Source of the DNA: CAYFFZ01 sp049976505
GTDB lineage: Archaea; Thermoproteota; Nitrososphaeria; Conexivisphaerales; UBA164
DNA length: 64,000 nucleotides
Assembly (NCBI GenBank): GCA_049976505.1
Contig: JBMFIC010000001.1
Location: forward strand, 104,559-168,558
Direction: 5' to 3'
The notes under the pieces were generated by a model, which searched no databases, was not told the origin of the DNA, and saw only the letters and a list, made by a program, of their open reading frames with translations. Shown piece by piece: positions 49,989 to 59,118 of this stretch. Within the stretch, counting starts at the first letter, position 1. Each line of letters begins with the position of its first letter. The translations under genes were made by a program, and so were the position numbers.

Positions 49989-51844
49989 GCCTTTTTCTGG
50001 AGCCTCTCCAGCGCCTTCTTAACTTCCTCGTTTACCACCTTTCCATCTATCTTTCCCCTGACCTCCGACATCACCCTGCCCATTAGGGCACCGTAAAGCT
50101 TGTTGGGATCCATGCCCTCCCTCAGCAGCTCCTGCAGCTTCATGTTAATTATGTTCCTTAGCTCCTCAGTCGAGATGCTGCCGAGCCTCAGATCTTTAAT
50201 TGCCTGTTCAAGCCCGACCCGCTTCTCCGCCATATACCTTGCGACGTCGATAAGCCCCTCCTTGGAGATCCTGCCGCTGTAGTAGCTTTCTACAAGGGCG
50301 TTTATGTCATCAGCCTCCAGCGGCTTCCCTTTATCAGCGTATGGAATGAGCACCTGCACGAAGAGAGAGGCCAAAAGCCTTGCAGATATCCCGGGATATC
50401 TCTCCATATAAAGCGTGAACAGATCCACATAATCCGAGTCCAGTATCTGCTCGGCCAGATCTCTCTCTAGAGCGTACTTGGCAGCGAACTCGCTCACTGC
50501 CTCGTCCCAGGTCCTGATTTCCACCTTGTACTTTTCCTTCATGTCCTTCGATATCACGATCGTGGGTATGTCTGTTTCCGGGTACATCCTTGCTGCCCCT
50601 GGCCTAGGTCTCAGATACCTTGTAGTTCCCTTCTCAGTTGCGTACCTGGTCTCAGCCACAGGTCCCTTCAGCGCTTCGATCAGCCGCTCCCTGATGCTCT
50701 CAAGACAGAGCCTTGCCCTTTCCTCTTCACCGAACACCAGTACGAAGCCATCGTTCTCACCCAACCCCAGTGCTTCCGAGAGCTCCGATATGAGCTCGTG
50801 GGGGAATTTGTACTTCTCAATCTCGTCAGAATGAATTATGCCTCTAAAACCGAACAGCCTGCATATGTCAGCCAGATCCAGTCCCAGCCTGGCATCCTCA
50901 ACGGGCTCGGAGCCGATGAGCCCTTTGAACCCAGGAGCCCGGAGCGCGAACGCGCTGCCGCTGAAGAACCTCTTAACGGTTTCCACCTGAGAGTACTTCC
51001 TGAACAGCTCAGATACGTCCTTAGGCCTTACATCTCTGAATGACTCCTCTGATATCCCTCTTGACCTCAGCGCAGATGCAACCTCGAAGAGCCATCTGTG
51101 TCTCTTCTCCTCGAACTCAACCACCTTCTCGATCTGTTCCAGCTTCTGAACGCCCTTTATCTCAACTATTCCCCCTCCTTCCATAGAGACGTTAACGTCC
51201 TGTCTTATGGTCCCGAGCCCTCTTTCGAAAAGGCCAGTGAGCTTAAGCGTCCTGCCAAGGCTTTCAGCAAAATCCCTTGCTTCCTTTGGCGATAGCTCAA
51301 GGGGCTCGGTCGCGATCTCAATAAGAGGAATGCCAAGCCTTCTGAGATCGTACTTAACGTATCCGTTCCCCTTCTCAATAAGCCTCGCCGCATCCTCTTC
51401 CAGGCAGATGGTCTGAATCCTTACCTGCCTCTCCCTGAACATGAACCTGCCGTTGAGCGCAATCAGCGCCGTTCTCTGAAAGCCGGTCGTGTTTGAGCCA
51501 TCAATGACTATCTTTCTCATGAAATGAATTTCATCCACAACGTTTGCCCTGAGGAGGTTCGCTACCTTAATCGCTGCCTCGATCGATCTCTCGTCCGGAT
51601 CGTGCGGAGGCTCCTCATCAGCTTCCACAAGGCAGCTGGACCTGTTGCCCGCTAAGTAGATAACGTCGAGCCCCTTCTTCATCTCAAAGGCTGCGGCGGG
51701 GTCTATTTCACCGAGCTCGCTTGCTGACACCCTAAGCCTTCTTCTGAACTCGGTTACGCTCTCATCGGGGTCCTTAGGGTTGCAGCTGCAGAACAGCTTC
51801 CTGTCTGATTTTACCTGGATGTGGATCTCAAGTCCTACCTTCAT
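49985..51844 (-). CDS. gatE: Glu-tRNA(Gln) amidotransferase subunit E
   Basis: 619 residues. GLEIHIQVKSDRKLFCSC (4-21) is the GatB/E N-terminus; a GAD-like insert domain in the middle (about 260-400, as in bacterial AspRS) is specific to GatE; the C-terminal tail is a YqeY-like helical domain. With GatD it converts Glu-tRNA(Gln) to Gln-tRNA(Gln) in archaea. Normal length. It overlaps gatD by 4 nt. Confidence 0.95.
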   Translation of the reverse strand: MKVGLEIHIQVKSDRKLFCSCNPKDPDESVTEFRRRLRVSASELGEIDPAAAFEMKKGLDVIYLAGNRSSCLVEADEEPPHDPDERSIEAAIKVANLLRANVVDEIHFMRKIVIDGSNTTGFQRTALIALNGRFMFRERQVRIQTICLEEDAARLIEKGNGYVKYDLRRLGIPLIEIATEPLELSPKEARDFAESLGRTLKLTGLFERGLGTIRQDVNVSMEGGGIVEIKGVQKLEQIEKVVEFEEKRHRWLFEVASALRSRGISEESFRDVRPKDVSELFRKYSQVETVKRFFSGSAFALRAPGFKGLIGSEPVEDARLGLDLADICRLFGFRGIIHSDEIEKYKFPHELISELSEALGLGENDGFVLVFGEEERARLCLESIRERLIEALKGPVAETRYATEKGTTRYLRPRPGAARMYPETDIPTIVISKDMKEKYKVEIRTWDEAVSEFAAKYALERDLAEQILDSDYVDLFTLYMERYPGISARLLASLFVQVLIPYADKGKPLEADDINALVESYYSGRISKEGLIDVARYMAEKRVGLEQAIKDLRLGSISTEELRNIINMKLQELLREGMDPNKLYGALMGRVMSEVRGKIDGKVVNEEVKKALERLQKKA

Positions 51845-53103
51845 TCCACTTCCCTCCTTTCAGAGATCTCTCCCCTCAGGTTTCTTGGCATTACCTCCCC
51901 AAGGTCAAGTTCGTTTCCCAGGGCCCACATGGACTTTACAAGCGCGACTTCGGAGAGCATGTCGCCAAGAGGCACGACGCCCATTGAAAGGAGATCTCTG
52001 CCAGTCTCATACACGGTGAGCCTGACAGAACCCCATATGCACTGGGATGTCATGCCCACAAACCCACCGCCGGCGATGAACTCTTTAACGAAGGGGAACG
52101 CTTTACGGGCAATGTGCCCTAGGCCTGTTCCCTCGACTATTATAGCGTCGAAGACGTCTCTGTTGAAATAGGTCCTGAGAAGAACCTCGCTGAAGCCCGG
52201 GTGATACTTCATTATTGCTGACTTCTCCGAGAACCTGTTGAGCAGCCTCATGGGCCCCGCGCCCTTGGCTGTCTGTTTCTTGAAATGAATCTTCATGTTC
52301 CTGATGTCAACGCTCGCGACTGGTCTTGAGTTAACAGACCTGAATGCATCCCTCCTGCTCGTGTGGTTCTTCCTGACCCTGACGCCGCTGTGAACGGCTA
52401 TCAGATCGTCGTTTAGCCCTTCATGCATCGCCACGTAAACCCCAGGTGCTCCGCTTCTTGAAGCGAAGAGGACCGCTCCTAGAAGGTTTGTTGCGGAGTC
52501 CGAGGAAGGCCTGTCAGATGACCTCTGCGAGCCCACGAATACTACCGGTCCTCTGGGATTTTCTATGGCAAAAGAAAGGGCTGCTGATGAGTAGTGCATG
52601 GTGTCTGTACCGTGAGCTATCACGACGCCCTCAAAACCCTCCTCAAAAGCCCTGTAGACCTCTTCCGCCATCAGTGCCCAGTTCGAGGGCTGCATGTTCT
52701 CGCTGAGCTCGTTCATAACAGTTCTCACGCTTATAGAAGCTATCCTCGTCAGCTCGGGAACCATATCCACTATCTGAGCCGCCGTAAATGCAGGCTTGAC
52801 GGCGCCTGTCCTGTAATCAACCCTGCTAGATATCGTCCCTCCAGTTCCCAGGATGAGCACCCTAGGGCCCTGCGATGGGATCTCCCTCTCCTCAGCGACC
52901 GCCTCCTGCTGTCTCTGAGGAGGATTAACCTCAAGGATCTCGATTTCATCAAGCCTGAGACCTATGTTGTATCCGTTGCTCAGCTTTACCGTTATGTGCT
53001 CCTTATCTTCATAAAGCGTCCTTGGCATAACAATACCTTCATAAACCACATCGCCAAGCCTGAACTTAATCCTGGAAAAATCCTCCGGCTGATCCACTGG
53101 CAT
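51841..53103 (-). CDS. gatD: Glu-tRNA(Gln) amidotransferase subunit D
   Basis: 420 residues. N-terminal beta-barrel-like domain (about 1-80), then an asparaginase domain: ILGTGGTISSRVDYRTGAV (about 80-98) with the catalytic Thr and IAHGTDTMHYSSAAL (about 163-177) with the second Thr and Asp. It releases ammonia for GatE. Typical size. First gene of the gatDE pair. Confidence 0.95.
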   Translation of the reverse strand: MPVDQPEDFSRIKFRLGDVVYEGIVMPRTLYEDKEHITVKLSNGYNIGLRLDEIEILEVNPPQRQQEAVAEEREIPSQGPRVLILGTGGTISSRVDYRTGAVKPAFTAAQIVDMVPELTRIASISVRTVMNELSENMQPSNWALMAEEVYRAFEEGFEGVVIAHGTDTMHYSSAALSFAIENPRGPVVFVGSQRSSDRPSSDSATNLLGAVLFASRSGAPGVYVAMHEGLNDDLIAVHSGVRVRKNHTSRRDAFRSVNSRPVASVDIRNMKIHFKKQTAKGAGPMRLLNRFSEKSAIMKYHPGFSEVLLRTYFNRDVFDAIIVEGTGLGHIARKAFPFVKEFIAGGGFVGMTSQCIWGSVRLTVYETGRDLLSMGVVPLGDMLSEVALVKSMWALGNELDLGEVMPRNLRGEISERREVE

Positions 53104-53168
53104 ATATTACCTGCTTGTCTATGCCCAATAAAAGCGTTGCCTTGACTGAGCGCAGCAGCCCAACAGAA

Positions 53169-54242
53169 CTACATAAAGCGCTCAAGGCTCATCTGCCTGA
53201 GCGCGAAGGAGCTTCTTAGCCAGCTTCTGGCCGACGTATACGTCCTCGAGAGTGCATAGCGGATCATCTCATCCTCTGATTCGAACCTCCTGAGATTCTT
53301 TAGCGCCAGCTCCGTCCCCTCCCTTACCCTCCAGACTCCCAGTCTTGGGATCCAGTTTCTGTCAACTTCGAGGAGAACTATTGTCCTGGCCTGTCTGCCT
53401 ATGCTGTAAAGGTATTTGGAGACGCTGTACCTCGCAGCATAGTAGGCTCCTTCAACCTCCTCGGCGTACGTGGTCCTTCCAAGGAAGCCCTCGTAGTCCA
53501 TTGCGACCTCAGGATCGCGGTTTCCATAGTAAGGTCCCCAGCTTTCAAGCATTTCGTAATAAAACTTTCCTGGCATCAACATCACTATGATCCTGTTGCC
53601 AACAGTGTATGATTCGCCCAGCAAGCAGGAGTCCAGCTCCTTCAGCTCCCTAATTCGCTCTATGTAGTATGATGAAGTTATCGAGTCCACCGCAGTAATG
53701 GACCACCTTGTGGGCACAAGCCTCCTTTCCCTTCCGAGAGCCCCCACGCTCAGCAGCTGCTGGACCTTGTACACGTTTATTCCACTGCTTTCAAGATAGA
53801 GAACCGCTTCCTTCGCCTTGAGATCCCTGTCCGAGTAGGCCTTTTCTATTCTTCTGTTAGCTTTCCCCCCGGTATAATAGAGTATGCGCTCGAGTCTCCC
53901 GCCCCCGTAAGTGGCCTCCGCAAATGCATCATACAGCATCGTTGGCCTTGACTTCTTCATCTCAAGCTCAACGGTGACGTTTCCGGTGTAGAGAGCTATC
54001 TCCCTGAGCTTTTCTATTGATGGATCGGATACATCCTTTGCAGGATTGACCGGCCTGAACGCTCCAACTCCCTGCATTCTTATCCTGAGGATGGATCTCG
54101 CATCGAGCCCGAGCCACCTTTTTGGATCGGTGTAAATCTCTATCACCTGTGGGCTCACAAGGCTAGGCCCGGCGTAGACGTTGTGCTTGCCAATAATGGG
54201 AAGAAAGACATAAGGGGGCGTTATCCCGCTTATTATTTCCAT
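53169..54242 (-). CDS. Nre-family DNA repair protein without the N-terminal zinc finger
   Basis: 357 residues. The Nre signature RLVPTRWSITAVDS (about 175-188) and the beginning GITPPYVFLPIIGKHNVYAGP are clear; the C-terminus QMSLERFM (350-357) fits a PCNA-interacting (PIP) peptide. The usual N-terminal C4 zinc finger is missing: the protein starts directly at the core and only 20 nt separate it from the upstream gene, so there is no room for it. Third gene after psmB and aCPSF1. Confidence 0.85.
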   Translation of the reverse strand: MEIISGITPPYVFLPIIGKHNVYAGPSLVSPQVIEIYTDPKRWLGLDARSILRIRMQGVGAFRPVNPAKDVSDPSIEKLREIALYTGNVTVELEMKKSRPTMLYDAFAEATYGGGRLERILYYTGGKANRRIEKAYSDRDLKAKEAVLYLESSGINVYKVQQLLSVGALGRERRLVPTRWSITAVDSITSSYYIERIRELKELDSCLLGESYTVGNRIIVMLMPGKFYYEMLESWGPYYGNRDPEVAMDYEGFLGRTTYAEEVEGAYYAARYSVSKYLYSIGRQARTIVLLEVDRNWIPRLGVWRVREGTELALKNLRRFESEDEMIRYALSRTYTSARSWLRSSFALRQMSLERFM

Positions 54243-54262
54243 TCTTTTAACTGAAATTCAAA

Positions 54263-56185
54263 TCAGTTCAATTTAACCGTTTCTCCCACTTTCGGTATAT
54301 CGGCTATCTGCTTTCTAAATATCATCCTGTTTATCGAGTCAGAGAGCGATCTCGCCTTGCTCTCCTCACCATGAACAACGATGACCTTCTGAACCCTGTT
54401 CCTGAACTTTGATACGTAGCTAAGCAGCTGGTTGTAATCTGAGTGACCGCTGAAGCCATCAATCTTCTCAACCTTGCTCCTTACGTTTACCACCTTCAGC
54501 TTTCCGGTCTGGTCAACTATGTTTATTTCCTTTGAGCCATCGAGCACCCTCCTGCCCAGGGTGCCCGAGACCTGGTAGGACACGAAGATTATCTTGTTCC
54601 TTTCGTCCTCGGCAAGCTCTGAGAAGTACGCGACCGATGGGCCGCCCTCCAGCATGCCTGACGTTGCCAGCACGATTGATGGGCCGCTTCTGAAAACTTC
54701 CTCCCTCTCCCGTGGATGAGAGATAATTGTGTATCTTTCAGTTATGAACGGGTTCTCTCCCTGAAAGATTATCCTGTCCCTGATCTCCTTGTTCAGGAAC
54801 TCAGGATACAGCAGGTGTATGCTCGTTGCCTCCGTGAGCATCCCCTCGATGTATATTGGAACCTCCGCAAGCTTCTTCTGAGCTATGTACTCGTTCAGGA
54901 CCAGCAGGATCTCCTGGGCCCTTCCAACAGCGGGCACTGGTATCAGAACCTTCCCTCCGTTGTTTATCGTTTCATTTATTGAGCTTACGAGCCTCTCCTC
55001 GGCCTCCTCGCGCGCAGGCATTACGTCCTCCCTTGCCCCGTAGGTGGACTCGGTTATCAGCGCCTCAACCCTTGGAAAGGTGTAGTTAGCTGGCTGGAAC
55101 AGCCTTGACTTGTTGAACTTGTAATCGCCTGTATAGACGAGGTTGAAGAGACCCTGGCCTATGTGCAGATGAACTATGGCTGAACCAAGAATATGCCCGG
55201 CGTTGCTGAGGGTGAGCTTGACGTCGGGAGCTATGTCAGTTACCGAGTTATAGGGCAGGGTTATGCAGTGCTTGATGAACTCCTTGACATGGGACATCTC
55301 GTAATAAAGCTTCTTGCCCTCCGCCTCCGCAACCTTAAGGGCATCGGTAAGCAGCAGGGTCGTCAGGGTCAGCGTCGGCTCCGTGCAGTAAACTGGTCCA
55401 TCGTATCCGTACTTGAAGAGCACCGGCACGAATCCGGTGTGATCTAGGTGAGCGTGCGTCAGCACAACAGCGTCTAGCTCGTCCAGAGGTACGTTGATCA
55501 GATCGAACCTCGGGAACATCTCTGTGGATGATGAAACGCCAAGATTAACCCCGCAGTCTAGGAGTATTTTTGATTCAGGAGTCGTGACGAGTATTGAGGA
55601 CCTTCCCACCTCGTTTGCGCCTCCTAGGAACGTTATTAAAACGTCCTTGTTTGCTGATATCTTTTCCCTGAATATCCTGTTCCCTATGTCCCTGAGCAGC
55701 TGGAGTCTTTCATCTTCGGCACTTTTCATGGCGTGGACGAGGAACTCATACGTCTGAGGGTTGCTGTATATGACCCTTCTTATCTTGACCTTCCAGCCTA
55801 TGTCCTCAGCCAGCCTGTTTATCTTCTCCCTTACCTCGCCCTCCATGACTGATGGATCCTTGACCTCTATCAGGATCTCTCCCTGTATTCCATCGAATAT
55901 GATCCCTGACAGCCCAGCCTCCTTTGGGATCTGACGGTAAAGCTCCTGCCTAGCCTCCTCCTCTTCCTTTCTCTCGCTCTCGTCCGCCTTAACGACCACG
56001 TGCTTCTTTATGACGCTGACGATGCTCGGCACGAGCGTCGGGTTCTGCATGAAGAACTTCAGGTTGCGCGTGTATAGAGCTATCTTCGGCCCTTCGAACT
56101 CTATACGGGATACCTGAGCCTCCGGTGGAAGCCTCTCAAAGATCTGATATATGATGTTTGAGAGCTTTTCCTCTTCCTGACCCAT
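54263..56185 (-). CDS. aCPSF1 transcription termination factor/RNase
   Basis: 640 residues: two N-terminal KH domains (about 1-150), a metallo-beta-lactamase domain with TFLGGANEVGRS, THAHLDHTG (about 246-254) and YTGDYKF, a beta-CASP domain with VPAVGRAQE, and the C-terminal SGHSDYNQ motif. aCPSF1 cleaves RNA after U-tracts and ends archaeal transcription. Typical length. It follows psmB by 1 nt, a conserved archaeal neighbourhood. Confidence 0.95.
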   Translation of the reverse strand: MGQEEEKLSNIIYQIFERLPPEAQVSRIEFEGPKIALYTRNLKFFMQNPTLVPSIVSVIKKHVVVKADESERKEEEEARQELYRQIPKEAGLSGIIFDGIQGEILIEVKDPSVMEGEVREKINRLAEDIGWKVKIRRVIYSNPQTYEFLVHAMKSAEDERLQLLRDIGNRIFREKISANKDVLITFLGGANEVGRSSILVTTPESKILLDCGVNLGVSSSTEMFPRFDLINVPLDELDAVVLTHAHLDHTGFVPVLFKYGYDGPVYCTEPTLTLTTLLLTDALKVAEAEGKKLYYEMSHVKEFIKHCITLPYNSVTDIAPDVKLTLSNAGHILGSAIVHLHIGQGLFNLVYTGDYKFNKSRLFQPANYTFPRVEALITESTYGAREDVMPAREEAEERLVSSINETINNGGKVLIPVPAVGRAQEILLVLNEYIAQKKLAEVPIYIEGMLTEATSIHLLYPEFLNKEIRDRIIFQGENPFITERYTIISHPREREEVFRSGPSIVLATSGMLEGGPSVAYFSELAEDERNKIIFVSYQVSGTLGRRVLDGSKEINIVDQTGKLKVVNVRSKVEKIDGFSGHSDYNQLLSYVSKFRNRVQKVIVVHGEESKARSLSDSINRMIFRKQIADIPKVGETVKLN

Positions 56186-56186
56186 T

Positions 56187-56825
56187 TTATATCTTTATCA
56201 GCTTAACAAGGGAATCCTTCTCCTCTTTGCTGAGCTCCCTGTATCCCTTAGCGTCTATGATTCCTATGTTGAAGTCGTTTCCAGTAGCTATATCCCTTCT
56301 CATGGCGGAGGTTATGGCAAGCGCTGCCAGCTTTATCCCCTCCTCAACGCTCATGTTCTCCCTGTAGCTGTCCTCAAGCACACCAAGAGCTACGGGCGAC
56401 CCGCTACCCGTCGCCGCAACGGCCTCCTTCGAGAGAGATCCGAAGAGGTCAACCATGTACAGGCTCGGGCCCTCCAAGTCATAACCCCCTATCAGCGACT
56501 CAACCTGAAGAGGATAGAGCCTGTTGTAAAAGAACACGTTGGCGGCCAGCCTGGCGAGGGCAGAAACCGGAATTGGCCTGCCCCTTTCGATCCTGTACAT
56601 TCTTGCGTGATACTTGAGAATGTCGATGACGTTCTGAGCATCTGCAACTGTGCCGGCTATTGTCATGGCCACGTGATCGTCTATCTTGTATAGCTTTCTT
56701 CCAACCGTGTTAGCAACAAAGTAGCCTGAAGTTACACGAGCGTCAGTGGCCAGGATAACCGCGTCCTTAACTATGAATCCTACGGTAGTTGTGCCAGTTT
56801 TACTAACAGGAAGATTATTGATCAA
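56187..56825 (-). CDS. psmB: 20S proteasome beta subunit
   Basis: 212 residues. The propeptide (MINNLPVSKTG) is followed by Thr1 in G-TTTVGF; Asp17-equivalent in ATDARVTSG and Lys33-equivalent in GRKLYKID, with SGSPVAL and the Asp/Ser pair later, so it is catalytically competent. Start is TTG at 56825. It is in operon with aCPSF1 and nre. A PAC2 chaperone occurs at 4.6 kb. Confidence 0.95.
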   Translation of the reverse strand: MINNLPVSKTGTTTVGFIVKDAVILATDARVTSGYFVANTVGRKLYKIDDHVAMTIAGTVADAQNVIDILKYHARMYRIERGRPIPVSALARLAANVFFYNRLYPLQVESLIGGYDLEGPSLYMVDLFGSLSKEAVAATGSGSPVALGVLEDSYRENMSVEEGIKLAALAITSAMRRDIATGNDFNIGIIDAKGYRELSKEEKDSLVKLIKI

Positions 56826-56853
56826 TTAAAATCACATGAAGATATAGCGGTCC

Positions 56854-56867
56854 ATTATAAATAAATT
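56854..56867 (-). promoter_or_regulatory. TATA box for psmB operon
   Basis: The minus-strand AATTTATTTATAAT lies 29-42 nt before the TTG start, in an 80-nt gap after the phosphatase gene. It probably starts the psmB-aCPSF1-nre mRNA. Confidence 0.45.
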
Positions 56868-56905
56868 ACGCTCTTTTTACCAGCTAGCGGCAAACCGTCA
56901 TGAAG

Positions 56906-57730
56906 CTAATAGAAGAGCTCGAAGGAGACGTTGCCGCCCTCGATAACCGCCATCGCTGCGGTTCTGTTAAAGTAGGGCTCTCCAATCCTGGAGAACACCG
57001 TTATTACTAGGCCGTCGTGGTTCAGCTTGTAGCCCTCAGCGGGCTCATGCCCTCTTATGAGAAAGCGCTTGGAGTTGAGCATGAGCCACTTTACCGTTAT
57101 GTCCTTCCCGAACAGAAAACCTATGCCGCGGGGGGAAGGCATGAAGCCCAGGCCCTCAAAAGGATCGTTCCAGAGAATCTCATGAGCTGACCTTCTCACC
57201 TCGTTCTCGTTGTCAAGGCTGAATGGGTGTATGGGAAATCCTCCGTGAAGGGCGATAAAGTCATCGCCCAGGAACACAAGTGGAAGCACCTGAAAGGTGT
57301 TGAAGAGCTCGGCGTAGGCCATTTCGCTTCTCTCGCTGCCAAACCTCTCCCTTAGCTTGTCTGTAATGTCGTGCGGATATGGCACAGATGCCGCATCTGG
57401 CTCGTGATTTCCCCTCAGGGGAACGTACCTGTCGCGAAGGACCTGCTTCAGCGCGGATATTCCTATCCAGGTTTCAACCTGATATGGGCCCCTGTCCCCG
57501 TAGTCGCCAAGAGTTATAAGGACCTCATCGTCCCCAATCTCGCCTATCCTTTCAAGGATCCTTCGAAAAGTAATCAGGTCCCCGTGGATGTCGCCAATCA
57601 CGTAGTATCTTGATGCTGACCTTCTTTCGACAGGCGATGACAGGCTGCTTCGTAGCTTGAAGAGCTCTGCCACGAACTCATCGTACGAAATGCGAGCGTC
57701 AGGGCCAGGAAGAATGTCCGAGATCTTCAC
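56906..57730 (-). CDS. PPP-family Ser/Thr protein phosphatase
   Basis: 274 residues. The PPP signatures are complete: GDIHGD (about 47-52), GDYGDRG (about 75-81; Gly replaces the usual V/M), RGNHE (about 104-108), HGG and the final HEPAEG. Two-metal Ser/Thr phosphatases of this class are rare but known in archaea. It overlaps the gatB stop by 4 nt and so is translated from the aspS-gatCAB operon; a regulatory link to translation is inference. Confidence 0.88.
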   Translation of the reverse strand: MKISDILPGPDARISYDEFVAELFKLRSSLSSPVERRSASRYYVIGDIHGDLITFRRILERIGEIGDDEVLITLGDYGDRGPYQVETWIGISALKQVLRDRYVPLRGNHEPDAASVPYPHDITDKLRERFGSERSEMAYAELFNTFQVLPLVFLGDDFIALHGGFPIHPFSLDNENEVRRSAHEILWNDPFEGLGFMPSPRGIGFLFGKDITVKWLMLNSKRFLIRGHEPAEGYKLNHDGLVITVFSRIGEPYFNRTAAMAVIEGGNVSFELFY

Positions 57731-59118
57731 TTCATCTCACTCAGGATCTCCGCGAGGGCGCTCACGAGAGCCTTTTTCTTGTCCTTGCCGTACTTTCTGA
57801 TGAGGATTCCCATCAGGTACTCGAACTTCTTGTTGTATTCGAGGTCCTTAATTCTGCCGTAGTTCTCTCTGACTATCTCCTCTATCTGCCTCCTCAGGTC
57901 CTCGGCCTCAGGTGCAGATGTCCTTATCACAACCTCCTCGCCGCTGATCCACTTCCTGAGATACTCCACTACCGTCGAATGATCGGGCAGGCTGTCGTAG
58001 TTTGTCAGTATTTTTACCAGTCCGCTAACGTCGTCAGGAAGCCTTTCTATCGAGTCCCTTTTCATTAGATACGACAGCTCGTTGGCCAGAACTGATGCCG
58101 CAACAGCTTTCAGCGTCGAGTCCTTTGATCTGACTAGCTCATAGATCCTGTAGAGCTCCCTGTTTGAGCTTATCTTTCTTGCCAGCTCCTCGTTGATTCC
58201 GTCCTTTAGGAGAGATTCATACCTCTGCTCATAGGACCCCTTGATTTCGTCCTTAATCCTCTCTATGAGGCTCTCGCTTATGACTATGGGCGGCAGGTCT
58301 GGCTCGGGCATGTATCTGTACTCCTCCTCGAACTCCTTGCTCCTGCTGGATATGGTTATCCTTCTCTTCTCGTCCCAGGCCCTCGTCTCCCTCACAACCC
58401 TGATGCCCTTCTCATACAGGGTCTTTTGTCTGAACACTTCGTAGATTACAGCCTTTTCAACCGAGGAGGCACCCGTTATGTTCTTGATTTCGACCCTCTC
58501 TCCTCCTGCATACGAAACGTTCACGTCGACTCTGAGCGCGCCCTCGAAGTCCTTGATGCTCATTCCGATGTCCTCCAGGCCCTGAGTAAGCCTCTCAACA
58601 AAGTCCCTTGCCTCCTCTGCAGAGGACATGTCAGGAGCGGTTACGATCTCCACCAGGGCTATTCCAGACCTGTTGTAGTCAATAAGCGAGTATCTTGCTG
58701 TGGCTCTTGATCCCTCGTATACTATTCGTCCTGGGTCCTCTTCCAGATGTATCCTCTCTATCCTGACCACCTTTCCGTTCGTCAGCTTCAAAGAACCGTC
58801 ATGGGCCAGCGGGTAGCCGCCAGCCTTGTCGTACTGGGTTATCTGGAAGTTCTTCGGCAGATCGGGATAAAAGTAGCTCTTCCTGAAGAAGTATGAGACC
58901 GGATACGGCTGGGCATTCAACATGATGGCTATCTTAAGCGCCTCCTCCACCGCCTTTTTGTTAAGCGAGGGCATGGACCCTGGAAGGCCTGTGCACACAG
59001 GACATATGTTGAGGTTAGGAGGCTTGCCCCTGTAGTCCGAGGAACATGAGCAGAAGAGCTTGGTCCTAAGGTTCACGAGCTGAACGTGAACTTCTAGGCC
59101 TATCTTAACCTCATTCAT
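57727..59118 (-). CDS. gatB: Asp/Glu-tRNA amidotransferase subunit B
   Basis: 463 residues. GLEVHVQL (7-14), the C4 zinc site (CSCSS...CPVC, about 23-41) and LPGSMPSLNKKAV (about 44-56) are diagnostic of GatB; a C-terminal YqeY-like tail follows. It binds tRNA and the ammonia tunnel opens here. Overlaps gatA by 8 nt and the phosphatase by 4 nt. Confidence 0.95.
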   Translation of the reverse strand: MNEVKIGLEVHVQLVNLRTKLFCSCSSDYRGKPPNLNICPVCTGLPGSMPSLNKKAVEEALKIAIMLNAQPYPVSYFFRKSYFYPDLPKNFQITQYDKAGGYPLAHDGSLKLTNGKVVRIERIHLEEDPGRIVYEGSRATARYSLIDYNRSGIALVEIVTAPDMSSAEEARDFVERLTQGLEDIGMSIKDFEGALRVDVNVSYAGGERVEIKNITGASSVEKAVIYEVFRQKTLYEKGIRVVRETRAWDEKRRITISSRSKEFEEEYRYMPEPDLPPIVISESLIERIKDEIKGSYEQRYESLLKDGINEELARKISSNRELYRIYELVRSKDSTLKAVAASVLANELSYLMKRDSIERLPDDVSGLVKILTNYDSLPDHSTVVEYLRKWISGEEVVIRTSAPEAEDLRRQIEEIVRENYGRIKDLEYNKKFEYLMGILIRKYGKDKKKALVSALAEILSEMK

